Notes: generated from the letters alone by a model not told the origin. A DNA stretch of 38,811 bases from Balneolaceae bacterium (GCA_020832225.1 JAFIFA010000017.1:1-38811), one strand, 5' to 3'. Counted from the first letter of the stretch, positions 1-9,511 are shown. Program-made: numbers and translations.

Positions 1-180
1 GGTACCAATCGGGAAGAAGTCCCAGTTCATACCATTGACCATCAAAGGCCTGTCGTTTACGAGGAGGTGCCACCCTTCCTCACTCTCCTTCACTTCGATT
101 CGATCGGACTGCGCAAAGGCAGAGCTGGAAAGCAGTCCCAGAATTGTGAATAGGTACAAGAAATATCTGATTTTATTCAT
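1..180 (-). CDS. Secreted glycoside hydrolase-like protein, 5' part only
   Basis: Only the first 60 codons lie in the window; the gene runs off the left edge. The start ATG is the complement of 178-180. The reading begins with a signal peptide: MNKIR, then a hydrophobic stretch LYLFTILGLLSSSAFA, then a likely cleavage after AFAQ. The mature part has a short beta-sandwich-like segment containing VNDRPLMVNGMNWDFFPIGT. From memory, this resembles the start of secreted family-2-like glycosidases (GH2 TIM-barrel type) of Bacteroidota, where the phrase introduces the sugar-binding/catalytic core. The catalytic region is outside the window, so the activity cannot be confirmed. It is divergent from a LacI-type regulator, the usual partner of sugar-utilisation genes, which supports a carbohydrate role. 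Confidence 0.6.
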   Translation of the reverse strand, partial: MNKIRYFLYLFTILGLLSSSAFAQSDRIEVKESEEGWHLLVNDRPLMVNGMNWDFFPIGT

Positions 181-415
181 ATTCGTAGATTTTCTTAAGG
201 TTTATTTACCGCGAGAGGCATACACATGAAGTAAATACTTCTCCCTGGCTCTTAACCCTGTATTAAACTTGACTACCGACAACCACCATCTACATACTTT
301 CCCAGAGTAAAAACAGACCAACATTTCTCCCCAATTGAAAATCTGCGATAGAGTGGAACCGCTTCCCTATATTAAATATTGACCGCTTGTTTTGCAAATT
401 TTTCTCACAATAATG

Positions 416-435
416 AAAATAGTTCTCACTATTTT
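416..435. promoter_or_regulatory. Perfect inverted repeat, possible operator
   Basis: AAAATAGT (416-423) and ACTATTTT (428-435) are perfect complements around a TCTC spacer. It lies in the divergent region between a sugar-hydrolase-like gene and a LacI-type regulator. An operator role is inference only; an A+T-rich palindrome can occur by chance. Confidence 0.3.
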
Positions 436-507
436 TCACCTAATTTTCAACCTAAAATGATCTCCCCCAACCGCTTTAAACTTTACAGCACCCCCGACAG
501 AATTGAA

Positions 508-526
508 AAGTTTTACATTTAAACTT
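508..526. promoter_or_regulatory. Inverted repeat AAGTTT-N7-AAACTT
   Basis: Six-base arms (508-513 and 521-526) with a seven-base spacer lie about 200 bases upstream of the LacI-type start. The AAAC/GTTT core is shared with the palindrome at 567-578, which is why it is listed. A regulatory role is inferred, not shown. Confidence 0.25.
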
Positions 527-566
527 AAACAACCACTAAAATAACTGTCACTAACCCCCTTAATCA

Positions 567-578
567 TTGTTTAAACAA
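567..578. promoter_or_regulatory. 12-bp perfect palindrome TTGTTTAAACAA, candidate LacI-family operator
   Basis: The sequence is a perfect dyad without spacer, about 145 bases upstream of the regulator's start. LacI-family proteins bind short even-spaced palindromes, commonly with a central CG. Here the centre is TA, so the fit is only partial. It could serve autoregulation and control of the divergent glycosidase gene. Confidence 0.35.
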
Positions 579-723
579 GCTTTTCAGAATGGGAAATATT
601 TTAGTTCTTAGTGCAAAATTTTTTCATTAGATTATCAGTGACTTTCAACCTTTATGCATGAGGGGTTTGGTATTAAAAAGCCCTTTTTTAACTTTTGGAA
701 AAAATCAATCACATCCGAACATC

Positions 724-1779
724 ATGGTCGACAAGGTCACACTCAAAGATATTGCCGAGGATACAGGGCTCTCCATATCAACTGTTTCCAGGGCTCTTTC
801 CCGATCAGGCAAAATCAGCAGGGAGAATGAAAAGAAGGTATTTGAAAGCGCTTATCGTTTAGATTATCCACTTTCAAATATGTACACCCCTATAGAGCTC
901 AGGAAGAATCTGAATATTGCCATGATTACCCGACACTATACCGGGGAATTCTATGCATCTCTCTTTGAAGGTTTTGATCAGGCCACCAAAGATACCAAGG
1001 CAACAATGCATCTTACCAGCGTAACCCATTCCTCCTCACCCATACCTCAGATTGTATCAGAACTAAAGAAAGCTAATTACGATGCGGGTGTTATTTTTCT
1101 GCCCGATTTTAAAGCAACCGACTACTTAGAGTTACTAAAATCTGTATCTCCAAACTTTCCTCTGGTCTCAATTGCGCCGATTGCAAATCCGGTTATGGAT
1201 ACCGTTACTTTTGATAACTACCGTGGCGGACATCTGGTTGCAAGCCATTTTGAAGAGCGTGGCTACAGGAAGCTGGGTATTATTCAGGGCCCGGTAAAAC
1301 AGTCTGAAGCGATGCTTCGCAAGAGTGGCTATGCTGACTATATCGAGGCCTCTGATAATATGGACCTTATCTGGCAGTTTAACGGCGACTACTCATTTCA
1401 AAATGGAAAAGTGGCATACGAGGATTTTAAACAGCTCGCGGACAAACCGGATGCAATTTTTTGCAGCAATGACGGCATGACACTGGGCTTTATGCATAGC
1501 GCCATTCGTGATGGAGTTCACATTCCTGAGGATGTAGCGGTAGTCGGCTTTGATGACCTTCCAACCTGTGAACTTTATACACCAACAATCACCTCGGTTC
1601 ATACACCTTACACGATGCTGGGTAAGAAAACCCTGGAGCTGATATTTACACGCCTGAAGGAGAAAACAGACAGTCCTCATACCGGCTATACAAGCCTTGT
1701 CCCTGTTTCACTCAGTGTTAGAGAGAGCTCCACAGAGCTTAATAACGTCTTCCGTGACTACTATCCCAATCACGCCTGA
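724..1779 (+). CDS. LacI-family transcriptional regulator
   Basis: The 351-residue protein has the two-part LacI layout. An N-terminal helix-turn-helix (residues about 5-27, TLKDIAEDTGLSISTVSRAL) with the family's hinge region is followed by a periplasmic-binding-protein-like sensor domain. The tail of that domain has the typical phrase AVVGFDDLPTCELYTPTITSV, in which LacI proteins bind sugar and dimerise. I chose the ATG at 724 because the family normally begins a few residues before the HTH; an in-frame start at 658 would add 22 residues that fit nothing in the family. No clear Shine-Dalgarno site is visible. It is divergent from a secreted glycosidase-like gene and probably represses it and itself; the sugar effector cannot be read from the sequence. 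Confidence 0.9.
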   Translation: MVDKVTLKDIAEDTGLSISTVSRALSRSGKISRENEKKVFESAYRLDYPLSNMYTPIELRKNLNIAMITRHYTGEFYASLFEGFDQATKDTKATMHLTSVTHSSSPIPQIVSELKKANYDAGVIFLPDFKATDYLELLKSVSPNFPLVSIAPIANPVMDTVTFDNYRGGHLVASHFEERGYRKLGIIQGPVKQSEAMLRKSGYADYIEASDNMDLIWQFNGDYSFQNGKVAYEDFKQLADKPDAIFCSNDGMTLGFMHSAIRDGVHIPEDVAVVGFDDLPTCELYTPTITSVHTPYTMLGKKTLELIFTRLKEKTDSPHTGYTSLVPVSLSVRESSTELNNVFRDYYPNHA

Positions 1780-1905
1780 GTTCAACAAACGGTTCTTTGA
1801 TTTGAGCTTATCTTGGCTCTAGCAGAGGAACAGACACCATTATCCATATGATACCTTCTTTGAAAAACGAAGCGTGAAATTCCCGGTTGTTGTAAATCCT
1901 GCTTC

Positions 1906-2925
1906 TTACCCCGAATAGCACTTTACAACATCCAGAACCTTATCCAGCTCCTTGTCTCCAACCTGAAAATGGAAGGTAGCACGGATCGTCTTCGGGCCGA
2001 ACGGGATCATCCCTACTCCTTTCTCAGCAAAGACCTCCAGCACATCTGCGGCAGTCCCGTTCCTTACATCGAAAATGACAATGTTGGACTCCACGCTATC
2101 GGGATCGATCTCAAATGCAGGATTTTCGAACACTACTTCAGCCAGTTTTGCCGCACGCACCTGATCGTTTTTCATCAGTGGATAGTGATGCTGAATAGCG
2201 TAGTCGGCCGCAGCCGCCAGTAGGCCTATCTGCCGCATTCCCCCACCCCACATTTTCCGAAGCCGGCGCGCCTTGCGGACCTGATCTTCCGATGCAAGCA
2301 TCATAGACCCAACTGGCGCTCCCAGTCCTTTGCTGAAGCAGACCGAAATGGTATCGGCAACGCTGCCAAAAAACTCCGGTTCAATATCGGTTGCCGCCAT
2401 TGCGTTCCAGATACGGGCACCATCCAGATGGAGTGCCAGTTCATGTTCGGATGCCAGATTGCTGAGCTCAATCAGTTCTTCCCGCGAGTAGCAGGCTCCC
2501 CCACCCTTATTGGTCGTGTTCTCAACGGCGATCACACTGGTATGGGGATCCCAGTCGTTGCGCGTGCGAATCGCCGGCTCGGCGAGCCTCCTTGAAAGTT
2601 TACCTCGTACCCCCTTGAGCGGACGCAGCTGTACCGAAGAGAGATGTGAGGCAGCGCCCGACTCGTAGTTAAAGATATGCCCCAACTCATCAATGATCAC
2701 CTCATCACCGGGCTGTGTGAGCACCGCCAGGCAGAGCTGATTGCTCATGGTTCCACTCGGCACAAAGAGACCAGCCTCCATTCCGAACATCTCAGCCACC
2801 TTTTGCTCAAACCGGTTCACCGTCGGATCCTCCCGGAACACATCATCCCCCACTTCAGCAGAGGTCATCGCCTCCAGCATTCCGGATGTCGGTCTTGTTA
2901 CGGTATCGCTGCGAAGGTCTATCAT
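1906..2925 (-). CDS. ltaE: Low-specificity L-threonine aldolase
   Basis: PLP enzyme of fold type I that splits L-threonine or allo-threonine to glycine and acetaldehyde in the cytoplasm. The 339-residue length is normal. Visible landmarks are the N-terminal family signature [12 protein letters not shown], the glycine/serine phosphate-binding turn PSGTMSNQ (about 56-63), the His that stacks on the cofactor (LGH, about 83), the DGAR motif (168-171) and the Schiff-base lysine in CFSKGLGAP (Lys199). All key residues are present, so the gene should be functional. It lies on the same strand as the dehydrogenase at 3035-3895 but is separated by a 109-base repeat-bearing spacer, so co-transcription is uncertain. 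Confidence 0.93.
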   Translation of the reverse strand: MIDLRSDTVTRPTSGMLEAMTSAEVGDDVFREDPTVNRFEQKVAEMFGMEAGLFVPSGTMSNQLCLAVLTQPGDEVIIDELGHIFNYESGAASHLSSVQLRPLKGVRGKLSRRLAEPAIRTRNDWDPHTSVIAVENTTNKGGGACYSREELIELSNLASEHELALHLDGARIWNAMAATDIEPEFFGSVADTISVCFSKGLGAPVGSMMLASEDQVRKARRLRKMWGGGMRQIGLLAAAADYAIQHHYPLMKNDQVRAAKLAEVVFENPAFEIDPDSVESNIVIFDVRNGTAADVLEVFAEKGVGMIPFGPKTIRATFHFQVGDKELDKVLDVVKCYSG

Positions 2926-2953
2926 TTTATTGGAGTGAAAAGTGAAAAGGGAA

Positions 2954-2981
2954 GACGTGAGACGTGAGACGTGAGACGAGG
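2954..2981. repeat. Heptanucleotide array a: three perfect GACGTGA units plus one degenerate
   Basis: Units start at 2954, 2961 and 2968, followed by a decayed fourth at 2975. The TGAG core reads on the plus strand. It lies 28 bases upstream of the threonine aldolase start and faces array b in inverted orientation. Confidence 0.85.
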
Positions 2982-3018
2982 AATTTGGTTCATAACTTGA
3001 TTAGAACCCAATTCCCAA
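2981..3018. repeat. Imperfect inverted repeat between heptad arrays a and b
   Basis: GAATTTGGTTC (about 2980-2990) and GAACCCAATTC (about 3003-3013) are near-complements differing at one position around a 12-base loop. With arrays a and b outside them, this makes a larger fold-back of about 90 bases. Confidence 0.6.
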
Positions 3019-3019
3019 T

Positions 3020-3043
3020 CTCAAGACTCAAGACTCAAGACTT
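3020..3043. repeat. Heptanucleotide array b: three perfect CTCAAGA units
   Basis: Units start at 3020, 3027 and 3034. On the minus strand they read TCTTGAG. The stop codon of the dehydrogenase gene (complement of 3035-3037, TGA) falls inside the last unit, so the array begins exactly where the coding sequence ends. Confidence 0.85.
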
Positions 3044-3895
3044 ATATTCAAAAAATCCAACTCCTGTCTTGTCGCCGAGTTTTCCGGCATCAACCATCTT
3101 CACCAGAAGCGGACATGGTCGGTACTTTGGATCCTTGAACCCATCATAAAGCACATTCAGTATATCGAGGCAGACATCCAGACCGATAAAGTCGGCCAGG
3201 CGAAGTGGTCCCATCGGGTGGGCCATTCCAAGTTTCATCACCTCATCAACGTGTTTTGGCTCTGCAACGCCTTCATGCACACAGAAGATCGCCTCGTTGA
3301 TCATCGGCATCAGCACGCGGTTGGAGACAAACCCCGGAAAGTCGTTGGCCGGAACCGGTACTTTGCCCAGCTTCTCCGATAGTTTCATGACAGCATTTGT
3401 AACACTTTCATCGGTATCAAGCCCGTTGATCACCTCAACAAGCTTCATTACCGGAACAGGATTGAAGAAGTGCATTCCGATAAATTTCCCCGGCCTGCCG
3501 GTTACCGCCGCCAGTTTTGTAATCGATATAGAGGATGTATTGCTCGCAAGTATGGCGTGATCGGGCGCGTGCTTATCAACTTCCTCAAAAATCTTCTTTT
3601 TGAGCTCGAAATTCTCCGGTACTGCTTCAACAACCAAATCACAATCCAATACAGCACCGGGTATATTCAGATGCGGCTGAATGCGGTCCATGGCTGCAGC
3701 CTTATCAGCTTCAGTGATCTTCTCCTTTTTAACCATTCGGCTCAGGTTCTTATCGATGGTATTCATCGCCCGATCCGCAAACTCCTGCTTGGTCTCCACA
3801 AGTTTCACATCAAAACCGTTTTGTGCAAATACGTGCACAATTCCGTTACCCATTGTACCGCCACCGATGACGACCACTTTCTTTATTTCACTCAT
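3035..3895 (-). CDS. 3-hydroxyacyl-CoA (3-hydroxybutyryl-CoA) dehydrogenase
   Basis: NAD(P)-dependent oxidation of L-3-hydroxyacyl-CoA to 3-ketoacyl-CoA, or the reverse, in fatty-acid or short-chain acyl-CoA metabolism. The 286-residue length matches the single-function Hbd/PaaH type. The Rossmann fold opens with VVVIGGGTMGNGI (8-19). The catalytic His is His142 in MHFFNPVPVM, with its Glu partner at 154 (KLVE). The NDFPGFVSNR segment (184-193) supplies the conserved Asn192, and the C-terminal helical dimerisation domain is complete. Chain-length specificity cannot be told from sequence. The stop codon lies in a heptanucleotide repeat array. Confidence 0.93.
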   Translation of the reverse strand: MSEIKKVVVIGGGTMGNGIVHVFAQNGFDVKLVETKQEFADRAMNTIDKNLSRMVKKEKITEADKAAAMDRIQPHLNIPGAVLDCDLVVEAVPENFELKKKIFEEVDKHAPDHAILASNTSSISITKLAAVTGRPGKFIGMHFFNPVPVMKLVEVINGLDTDESVTNAVMKLSEKLGKVPVPANDFPGFVSNRVLMPMINEAIFCVHEGVAEPKHVDEVMKLGMAHPMGPLRLADFIGLDVCLDILNVLYDGFKDPKYRPCPLLVKMVDAGKLGDKTGVGFFEYKS

Positions 3896-4012
3896 TGTCT
3901 GGCTCCATTACGTTCATTATTTCAATCTTCATTTCATTCGGTTCAGAGAGTATGTATTTTGATTGGAATTTTCAATCTTTACAGCCACATATTTCGACTT
4001 TTAACCCCGCTG

Positions 4013-6457
4013 ATGAGTTCACTTCTAAGAATCGGACTATTCCTGCTTATACTGCTTACCGGATTAGCCGCTATCGGAATATACTGGACATTCTACAAAC
4101 CTCTGCCCAACTACAGCGGCACACTTGAGTTGGCTGAGCTGCAGAGTCCTGTTGATGTTCACTGGGATTCATATGGCGTACCCTATATCCACGCTCAGAG
4201 CGAGAATGATCTCTACTTTGCCGCCGGTTATGTTCATGCCCAAGAGCGAATCTGGCAGATGACCCTCTCCCAGCTATCGGCTGAAGGGCGCTTTTCGGAG
4301 TTTCTTGGAGAAGAACTGGTGGAACTCGATAAATTTCAGCGCACCCTTGGCTTCTGGGAGACCGCCAAAAGAATTGAGGAGGAGAGCTCAGCTGAGGTTC
4401 TGAATATCCTGCAGCGTTATGCTGATGGTGTGAACCGCTATGTGGAAGATAACCGGAAGAATCTACCCATTGAGTTCTCCCTAACCGATGTTAAACCGAT
4501 TGAGTGGACGCCTACACACACAATCGCACTGACCCGTTTGATGGCGTGGGACCAGAATATGCACTGGTGGAGCGAACTCTCTATCGCATACCTTGCCGAC
4601 ATTATTGAACCACAACGTCTTCAGGAGCTCATACCGGTCTACAACGACCGATACCCCACTCTGCTAAACGACAGTGAAAGCCGTGGTTTTGCATCATCCG
4701 CTCTGCCGCTTTTGGAGACCGACCTGAAGAGAAGGTCGATTCTCTCCCTGGAAGGGACACAGTTTGGGAGCAACGCATGGGCGTTAAGTGGTGAGAAAAC
4801 CGAGTCCGGCAGCCCGATACTAGCCGGTGATCCCCATATGGGCCTCACCATTCCCGGCTTCTGGTTTGAAGTTCACTACTCACTGCCCGGCCATCGGGTA
4901 ACCGGTGCAACCATTCCGGGGCTCCCCTTTGTTATTCTGGGCAAGAACAACAATGTGGCCTGGACCATCACCAATATGATGGCAGATGTGACCGACTTTT
5001 TTGTTGAAACCCCATCACCGGAAAACCCCAATCGCTACATCACGGACACAACATCCACTCCAGAAACTACGGAAGCTTTCGAGTTCCGGGATGAGATCAT
5101 TCAGGTGAAAGGCGGAGATGACCGGCTCTTTAGAATCAGATCCACCATTAACGGCCCCGTTATCAGCGATTTCCTAAATCACGACACATTTCCTGATGAC
5201 AAGGTGATCGCCCTCTCCTGGACCGGCAACCAGGTAAGTCATGAAACACTGGCGGGCTATCGGATGAACCGTGCCCGCAACATGGAGGAGTTTGAGGAAG
5301 CAATCTCCGGGTTTCGATCTCCCGCAATGAACTTTACCTATGCCGACCGATTCAACAATATCGCAATTTTCAGTGCCGCATCGATTCCGGTGCGTTCCGG
5401 TCAGCCACTGCTATTCCGTGATGGAAGCAACCCCGCCTCAGCCTGGCAGGGCACCCTTCGCCAGGATCAGCTCCCAAGGGTCGTAAATCCGGATAACAGT
5501 TTCGTGGCCCATGCCAATAATAAAATTCATACAGACGACTATCCGCACTATATCGGCTCATTCTGGGCTCCGCCATCACGAATCATGAGGATTACTCAAG
5601 TGCTTGAGGAGAGCGAAAATGTAACAACGGATGATGTTCGAACACTTCAGTTTGATCATTTTTCGGAGCATGCAAGAGAGATCACCGAAATGATTCTCCC
5701 GATGCTTCGCTCCGACTCCCCGTACGACTTCTCAACCGTTCTCCCCTATCTGGAGAATTGGGATTATCTCTACAACCCCTCCTCTACAGCCGCCACAATC
5801 TTCGATCTCTTTTTTCTGAATCTCTCCAGAAATGTTCTTGCAACTGAGATTGGTGAAGAAGCCTATCAATCCCTTGCATCACTTAGCTATGTACCGGTGC
5901 AGATTATCAGCCGCATGCTGGACCAGAACAGCCCCTACTTCAACAGAACCGAGTCACCGTTAAATGACGACCGTGCAATGGTGGTGCAGGAATCGATGCA
6001 GGAGACGGTTGAGCAACTCGGGGAGATGTTTGGCGATGAACCGATCAACTGGCGATGGGAAAATGTAAACACAATTACGCTTCGTCCACCCCTGCTTGGA
6101 GAAGCAGCAGCTGCACCGGAAGCTCCGGCTGTACTCAGAACCATTGTAAATAACCTCTTTAGCCGGGGGCCCTATCCCGTTCACGGTCATGCCCTTTCAG
6201 TAAACAAAGCTGAATATGGCTGGGATCGGCCATTTGAAGTTACGCTGGGCCCTTCAATTCGCCGAATTATTGATTTTTCATCACCGGGCAGGGCGTTGTC
6301 GATACTTCCAACCGGTCAGTCTGGAAATCCGATCAGCACCCATTACGGAGATCAGACCGATATGTGGCTCGACGGGCGGTACCGATTCATCTATCAGGAC
6401 AGCACCTTTTTCCAGCAGGCAAGTTACAGAACGATGCGGATGCTGCCCTCCGACTGA
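4013..6457 (+). CDS. Penicillin acylase family (S45) amidohydrolase, membrane-anchored precursor
   Basis: N-terminal nucleophile hydrolase made as one precursor that self-cleaves into alpha and beta chains. The 814-residue form starting at 4013 opens with one hydrophobic anchor (SSLLRIGLFLLILLTGLAAIGIYW), placing the enzyme in the periplasm. The alpha part has the family phrase VHWDSYGVPYIHA. The autocatalytic site is FGSNAWALSG, with Ser253 as the new N-terminal nucleophile. GKNNNVAWTITN carries the expected Asn for the oxyanion hole, and the C-terminal GQSGNP segment is typical. The frame is open upstream to 3470, but that stretch is antisense to the dehydrogenase gene and lacks family residues. 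The natural substrate is unknown: acyl-homoserine lactones, beta-lactams or other N-acyl compounds are possible. The next gene follows 107 bases downstream. Confidence 0.92.
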   Translation: MSSLLRIGLFLLILLTGLAAIGIYWTFYKPLPNYSGTLELAELQSPVDVHWDSYGVPYIHAQSENDLYFAAGYVHAQERIWQMTLSQLSAEGRFSEFLGEELVELDKFQRTLGFWETAKRIEEESSAEVLNILQRYADGVNRYVEDNRKNLPIEFSLTDVKPIEWTPTHTIALTRLMAWDQNMHWWSELSIAYLADIIEPQRLQELIPVYNDRYPTLLNDSESRGFASSALPLLETDLKRRSILSLEGTQFGSNAWALSGEKTESGSPILAGDPHMGLTIPGFWFEVHYSLPGHRVTGATIPGLPFVILGKNNNVAWTITNMMADVTDFFVETPSPENPNRYITDTTSTPETTEAFEFRDEIIQVKGGDDRLFRIRSTINGPVISDFLNHDTFPDDKVIALSWTGNQVSHETLAGYRMNRARNMEEFEEAISGFRSPAMNFTYADRFNNIAIFSAASIPVRSGQPLLFRDGSNPASAWQGTLRQDQLPRVVNPDNSFVAHANNKIHTDDYPHYIGSFWAPPSRIMRITQVLEESENVTTDDVRTLQFDHFSEHAREITEMILPMLRSDSPYDFSTVLPYLENWDYLYNPSSTAATIFDLFFLNLSRNVLATEIGEEAYQSLASLSYVPVQIISRMLDQNSPYFNRTESPLNDDRAMVVQESMQETVEQLGEMFGDEPINWRWENVNTITLRPPLLGEAAAAPEAPAVLRTIVNNLFSRGPYPVHGHALSVNKAEYGWDRPFEVTLGPSIRRIIDFSSPGRALSILPTGQSGNPISTHYGDQTDMWLDGRYRFIYQDSTFFQQASYRTMRMLPSD

Positions 6458-6564
6458 AATTGACAACACGATCTGATACCCGATTCCCGGATGATCTTTT
6501 ACTATCTTCCAACACGATTTCAACAACTGCTTCGTACTTAATTAAAAAAAAACGCCGTTATCGA

Positions 6565-9504
6565 ATGAAACTTCGTACAGCTCCATTATCCTTCGCTTTT
6601 GTTATTACCCTCATAACACTGTTGATGCTTTCAGCCTGCCGCACTACAGAACCTCCGGCAGAAGAGAGAAGACCCGGGCTTCCAACACCCCCGGCAGATG
6701 ATCGTGAACTCCGGACAGAACAGATCCCCTCTGATGTCGATATTGATTCTCTTCTTGCAGAAATGACGCTGGAAGAGAAAGTGGGACAGATCTTTGTTGT
6801 ACCCGCCTATGGCACCTTCAGAAACGACCGTGATCCTGATTACCTCCGTCTCAAACGTCTGATCCGCGACTATCATATCGGTGGACTTATTTTCATGAGC
6901 GGTGATATTTATGGTCAGGCCGTACTCACCAATCGTTATCAGGAGCAGTCTTCGGTTCCGCTCTGGATCAGTCAGGATATGGAGTTCGGTGCCGCTATGA
7001 GGGTTAGAGGTACAACACGAATTACACCGGCCATGGGAATTGCAGCAACGGGAGATCCACATAACGCATGGCTGAAAGGTAAAATCACGGCACGGGAAGC
7101 ATCTGCGCTGGGTGTACATCAGATCTTCGCGCCGGTTCTTGATGTCAATAACAATCCGGAAAATCCGGTGATTAATGTCCGCTCCTTCTCTGCATCTCCC
7201 CAAATGGTTGCCGAGTTTGGGATGCAAAAGGTGGAGGGAATTGAAAGTGAAGGCGTGCTTGCCACGGCGAAGCACTTTCCGGGCCATGGTGACACCGACA
7301 CAGACTCACACCTTGCCCTGCCAGTAATCAATCACGACTATGCACGCCTCGACTCACTGGAACTTCATCCATTCCGTGTCTCTGTGAGCAACGGGCTTCG
7401 AAGCGTGATGAGCGCCCATATTGCATTTCCCGCCATCAGCGAAAACATCGACATGCCGGCCACTCTCGATGCAAGTGTTTTGAACCGCGTATTGAGAGAC
7501 ACACTTGGCTTTGATGGGCTCATCGTGACAGACGGACTGAATATGCAGGGAATTACAGACACATTTTCACCGGGAGATGCGGTGATCCGGGCGCTCAATG
7601 CCGGTGCGGATATGATGCTGATGAGCCCTGATGAGATGACTGCTGTGAACGAGGTGATTCGCGCAGTTGAGAGCGGACGAATCAGCGAGGAACGGATTGA
7701 ACAATCTGCAAGAAAGATCCTTCAGCTGAAAAAAGAGCATGGTGTATTTGAAAACCACATGGTTGACCTGGACGCATTGGCCAACCGGATCAACACCCCC
7801 GACTATCAGACAATTGCTGAACGTATTGCACGCGAATCGGTAACCCTGCTTAAGAATGAGAACGATGTTCTCCCGATCCGTGAAGTGGATAACCTCAATA
7901 TTCTCGCAGTTGCCCTCGCCGACGACCGTTCCGGCTCAACAGGTTCCGGTTTTGCACGTGAGCTGCGCAACTATCACAGCAACGTCAATTTTCACGTTCT
8001 GGATCAGCGAACCAGTGAAGAGGAGAAAGAGCGAATCGTAACAGCCGCTGAGAATGCAGACCTGATTCTGATAGGTTCATTCATCATCGTGCGTTCGCAT
8101 CAACCAATGCAGGTACAGCCCGAACAGCTGGCCCTTCTCAGAAAACTCACCTCCATGGATAAACCCTCGGGTGTGATCGCTTTTGGAAACCCTTATGTGG
8201 TTCAGGATTTGCCCGATGCCGATGTCCATATGATGGCGTGGGCATCAACGGCCCATCAGATCAGCCAGACCGTACCGGCTCTCTTCGGGGCCTCAAAAAT
8301 CAGCGGAAAACTCCCTATCAATATTCCGGGGATGTATAAGATCGGAGACGGAATTGAGATCGATCAATCTGTGGTTCGTCTGGATCGCCCTGAGGCTGCA
8401 GGTCTATCAACCGACTCGCTTCTCCATATCGATATGATTATGCAGAAAGCGATCGACGATTCGGTATTTCCCGGCGGAGTTGTTGGCGTTATGCGAGACG
8501 GTGCCCTGGTTTGGCAAAATGGTTATGGATATCACGACTACACAAAGACCACACAGACAGCACCGAATACCGTTTTTGATCTCGCATCCATCACTAAAGC
8601 GATGGCAACTACTACGAGTATTATGAAACTGGTTGATGATGGAAGAATCTCCCTTGATGACCCCGTCTACCAATATATTGAGGAGTTTGACGAGGGAGAG
8701 AAGAGGGATGTCACCATACGCCATCTTCTGCTTCACACCTCCGGACTGGCAGCATTCAGGGTCTATGTGGATGAACTACAGACCCGGGATGAGATCGTTA
8801 AGGCTGTTCGCAATGAGCCCCTGGAAAACACCCCGGGTGAAGAGTATGTCTACAGCGACCTCGGATTTATTCTGCTCGGCGAGATCGTTCATGAGGTGAC
8901 GGGGACGCGCCTGGATCGCTTTGCGCGAAACCACTTCTTCTACCCAATGGGCCTCTCCTCCACCCACTTCAACCCGAAGCGTGTTGGCCGATGGGTAAGC
9001 AACCGCATTCCTCCCACTGAGATCGATGTCAGTTTCGACCGCGGTACGGTTCAGGGAGATGTACATGATGAGAGAGCCTTCTTCATGGATGGTGTTGCAG
9101 GGCATGCAGGTCTCTTCTCCACAGCCCGTGAGATCGCTTCCTGGAGCTATATGCTGCTCAATGGCGGCAAGTATGGGGGACATCAATATCTAAGCAGAGA
9201 AACCATCGATCTCTTTAGCGGACCGAGATCTCCGGTAAACCACCGCGGTTACGGTTTCGACAGGAAAAGCGGCAGTGCCAGCACAGCCGGGCAGCTAACC
9301 GGTGAACGAACCTTTGGGCATCTTGGGTTTACAGGTACAAGTGTCTGGATGGATCCAGACGAAAATATCGCCATCATTCTGCTAACGAACCGTACCTTCC
9401 CAAGTCGCGAGTATGGCAGTGATATAAGCCGGATCAGGGCGCGAATAGCAGATGCAGTAATGAACAGTATCGAAATACACTACAGCCAAACTGAAGAAGA
9501 GTAG
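6565..9504 (+). CDS. Lipoprotein fusing GH3 beta-N-acetylglucosaminidase with a beta-lactamase/esterase domain
   Basis: The 979-residue protein starts with a lipoprotein signal ending LMLSAC, so it is probably tethered to a membrane. The N-terminal half is glycoside hydrolase family 3 of the NagZ type: KHFPGHGDTDTDSH (His237 and His240 region) and the nucleophile Asp323 in GLIVTDGLNM. These enzymes remove N-acetylglucosamine from peptidoglycan fragments. After a GH3 C-terminal domain comes a serine-hydrolase domain of the class C beta-lactamase fold, with SxxK as Ser675-Ile-Thr-Lys678, a YSD motif in VYSDLGF and HLGFTG near the end. Such fusions are known in Bacteroidota. The combination suggests processing of both sugar and peptide or ester bonds of wall fragments. 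It heads a tight three-gene run: the next start is 7 bases after its stop. Confidence 0.93.
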   Translation: MKLRTAPLSFAFVITLITLLMLSACRTTEPPAEERRPGLPTPPADDRELRTEQIPSDVDIDSLLAEMTLEEKVGQIFVVPAYGTFRNDRDPDYLRLKRLIRDYHIGGLIFMSGDIYGQAVLTNRYQEQSSVPLWISQDMEFGAAMRVRGTTRITPAMGIAATGDPHNAWLKGKITAREASALGVHQIFAPVLDVNNNPENPVINVRSFSASPQMVAEFGMQKVEGIESEGVLATAKHFPGHGDTDTDSHLALPVINHDYARLDSLELHPFRVSVSNGLRSVMSAHIAFPAISENIDMPATLDASVLNRVLRDTLGFDGLIVTDGLNMQGITDTFSPGDAVIRALNAGADMMLMSPDEMTAVNEVIRAVESGRISEERIEQSARKILQLKKEHGVFENHMVDLDALANRINTPDYQTIAERIARESVTLLKNENDVLPIREVDNLNILAVALADDRSGSTGSGFARELRNYHSNVNFHVLDQRTSEEEKERIVTAAENADLILIGSFIIVRSHQPMQVQPEQLALLRKLTSMDKPSGVIAFGNPYVVQDLPDADVHMMAWASTAHQISQTVPALFGASKISGKLPINIPGMYKIGDGIEIDQSVVRLDRPEAAGLSTDSLLHIDMIMQKAIDDSVFPGGVVGVMRDGALVWQNGYGYHDYTKTTQTAPNTVFDLASITKAMATTTSIMKLVDDGRISLDDPVYQYIEEFDEGEKRDVTIRHLLLHTSGLAAFRVYVDELQTRDEIVKAVRNEPLENTPGEEYVYSDLGFILLGEIVHEVTGTRLDRFARNHFFYPMGLSSTHFNPKRVGRWVSNRIPPTEIDVSFDRGTVQGDVHDERAFFMDGVAGHAGLFSTAREIASWSYMLLNGGKYGGHQYLSRETIDLFSGPRSPVNHRGYGFDRKSGSASTAGQLTGERTFGHLGFTGTSVWMDPDENIAIILLTNRTFPSREYGSDISRIRARIADAVMNSIEIHYSQTEEE

Positions 9505-9511
9505 ATAGACC

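Larger units (their letters stand above)
181..723. other. A+T-rich divergent intergenic region with inverted repeats
   Basis: This region separates the glycosidase-like gene (leftward) from the LacI-type gene (rightward). I see no convincing gene in it. It is clearly A+T-rich and carries several inverted repeats listed separately (416-435, 508-526, 567-578). Promoters for both genes should lie here, but I cannot place -10/-35 elements with confidence. Confidence 0.6.

Noticed and set aside
658-723. Longer start for the LacI-type regulator
   Set aside because: The added 22 residues precede the HTH and are not found in the family; ATG 724 places the HTH at the normal distance.
2954-3043. CRISPR-like array
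   Set aside because: Units are 7 bases with no spacers of constant length and no cas genes nearby.
3470-4012. N-terminal extension of the penicillin acylase
   Set aside because: It is antisense to the dehydrogenase gene and would put the membrane anchor internally.
6631-7287. 218-codon antisense open frame inside the GH3 gene
   Set aside because: It is opposite a strongly supported gene with catalytic motifs and its peptide shows no domain features.
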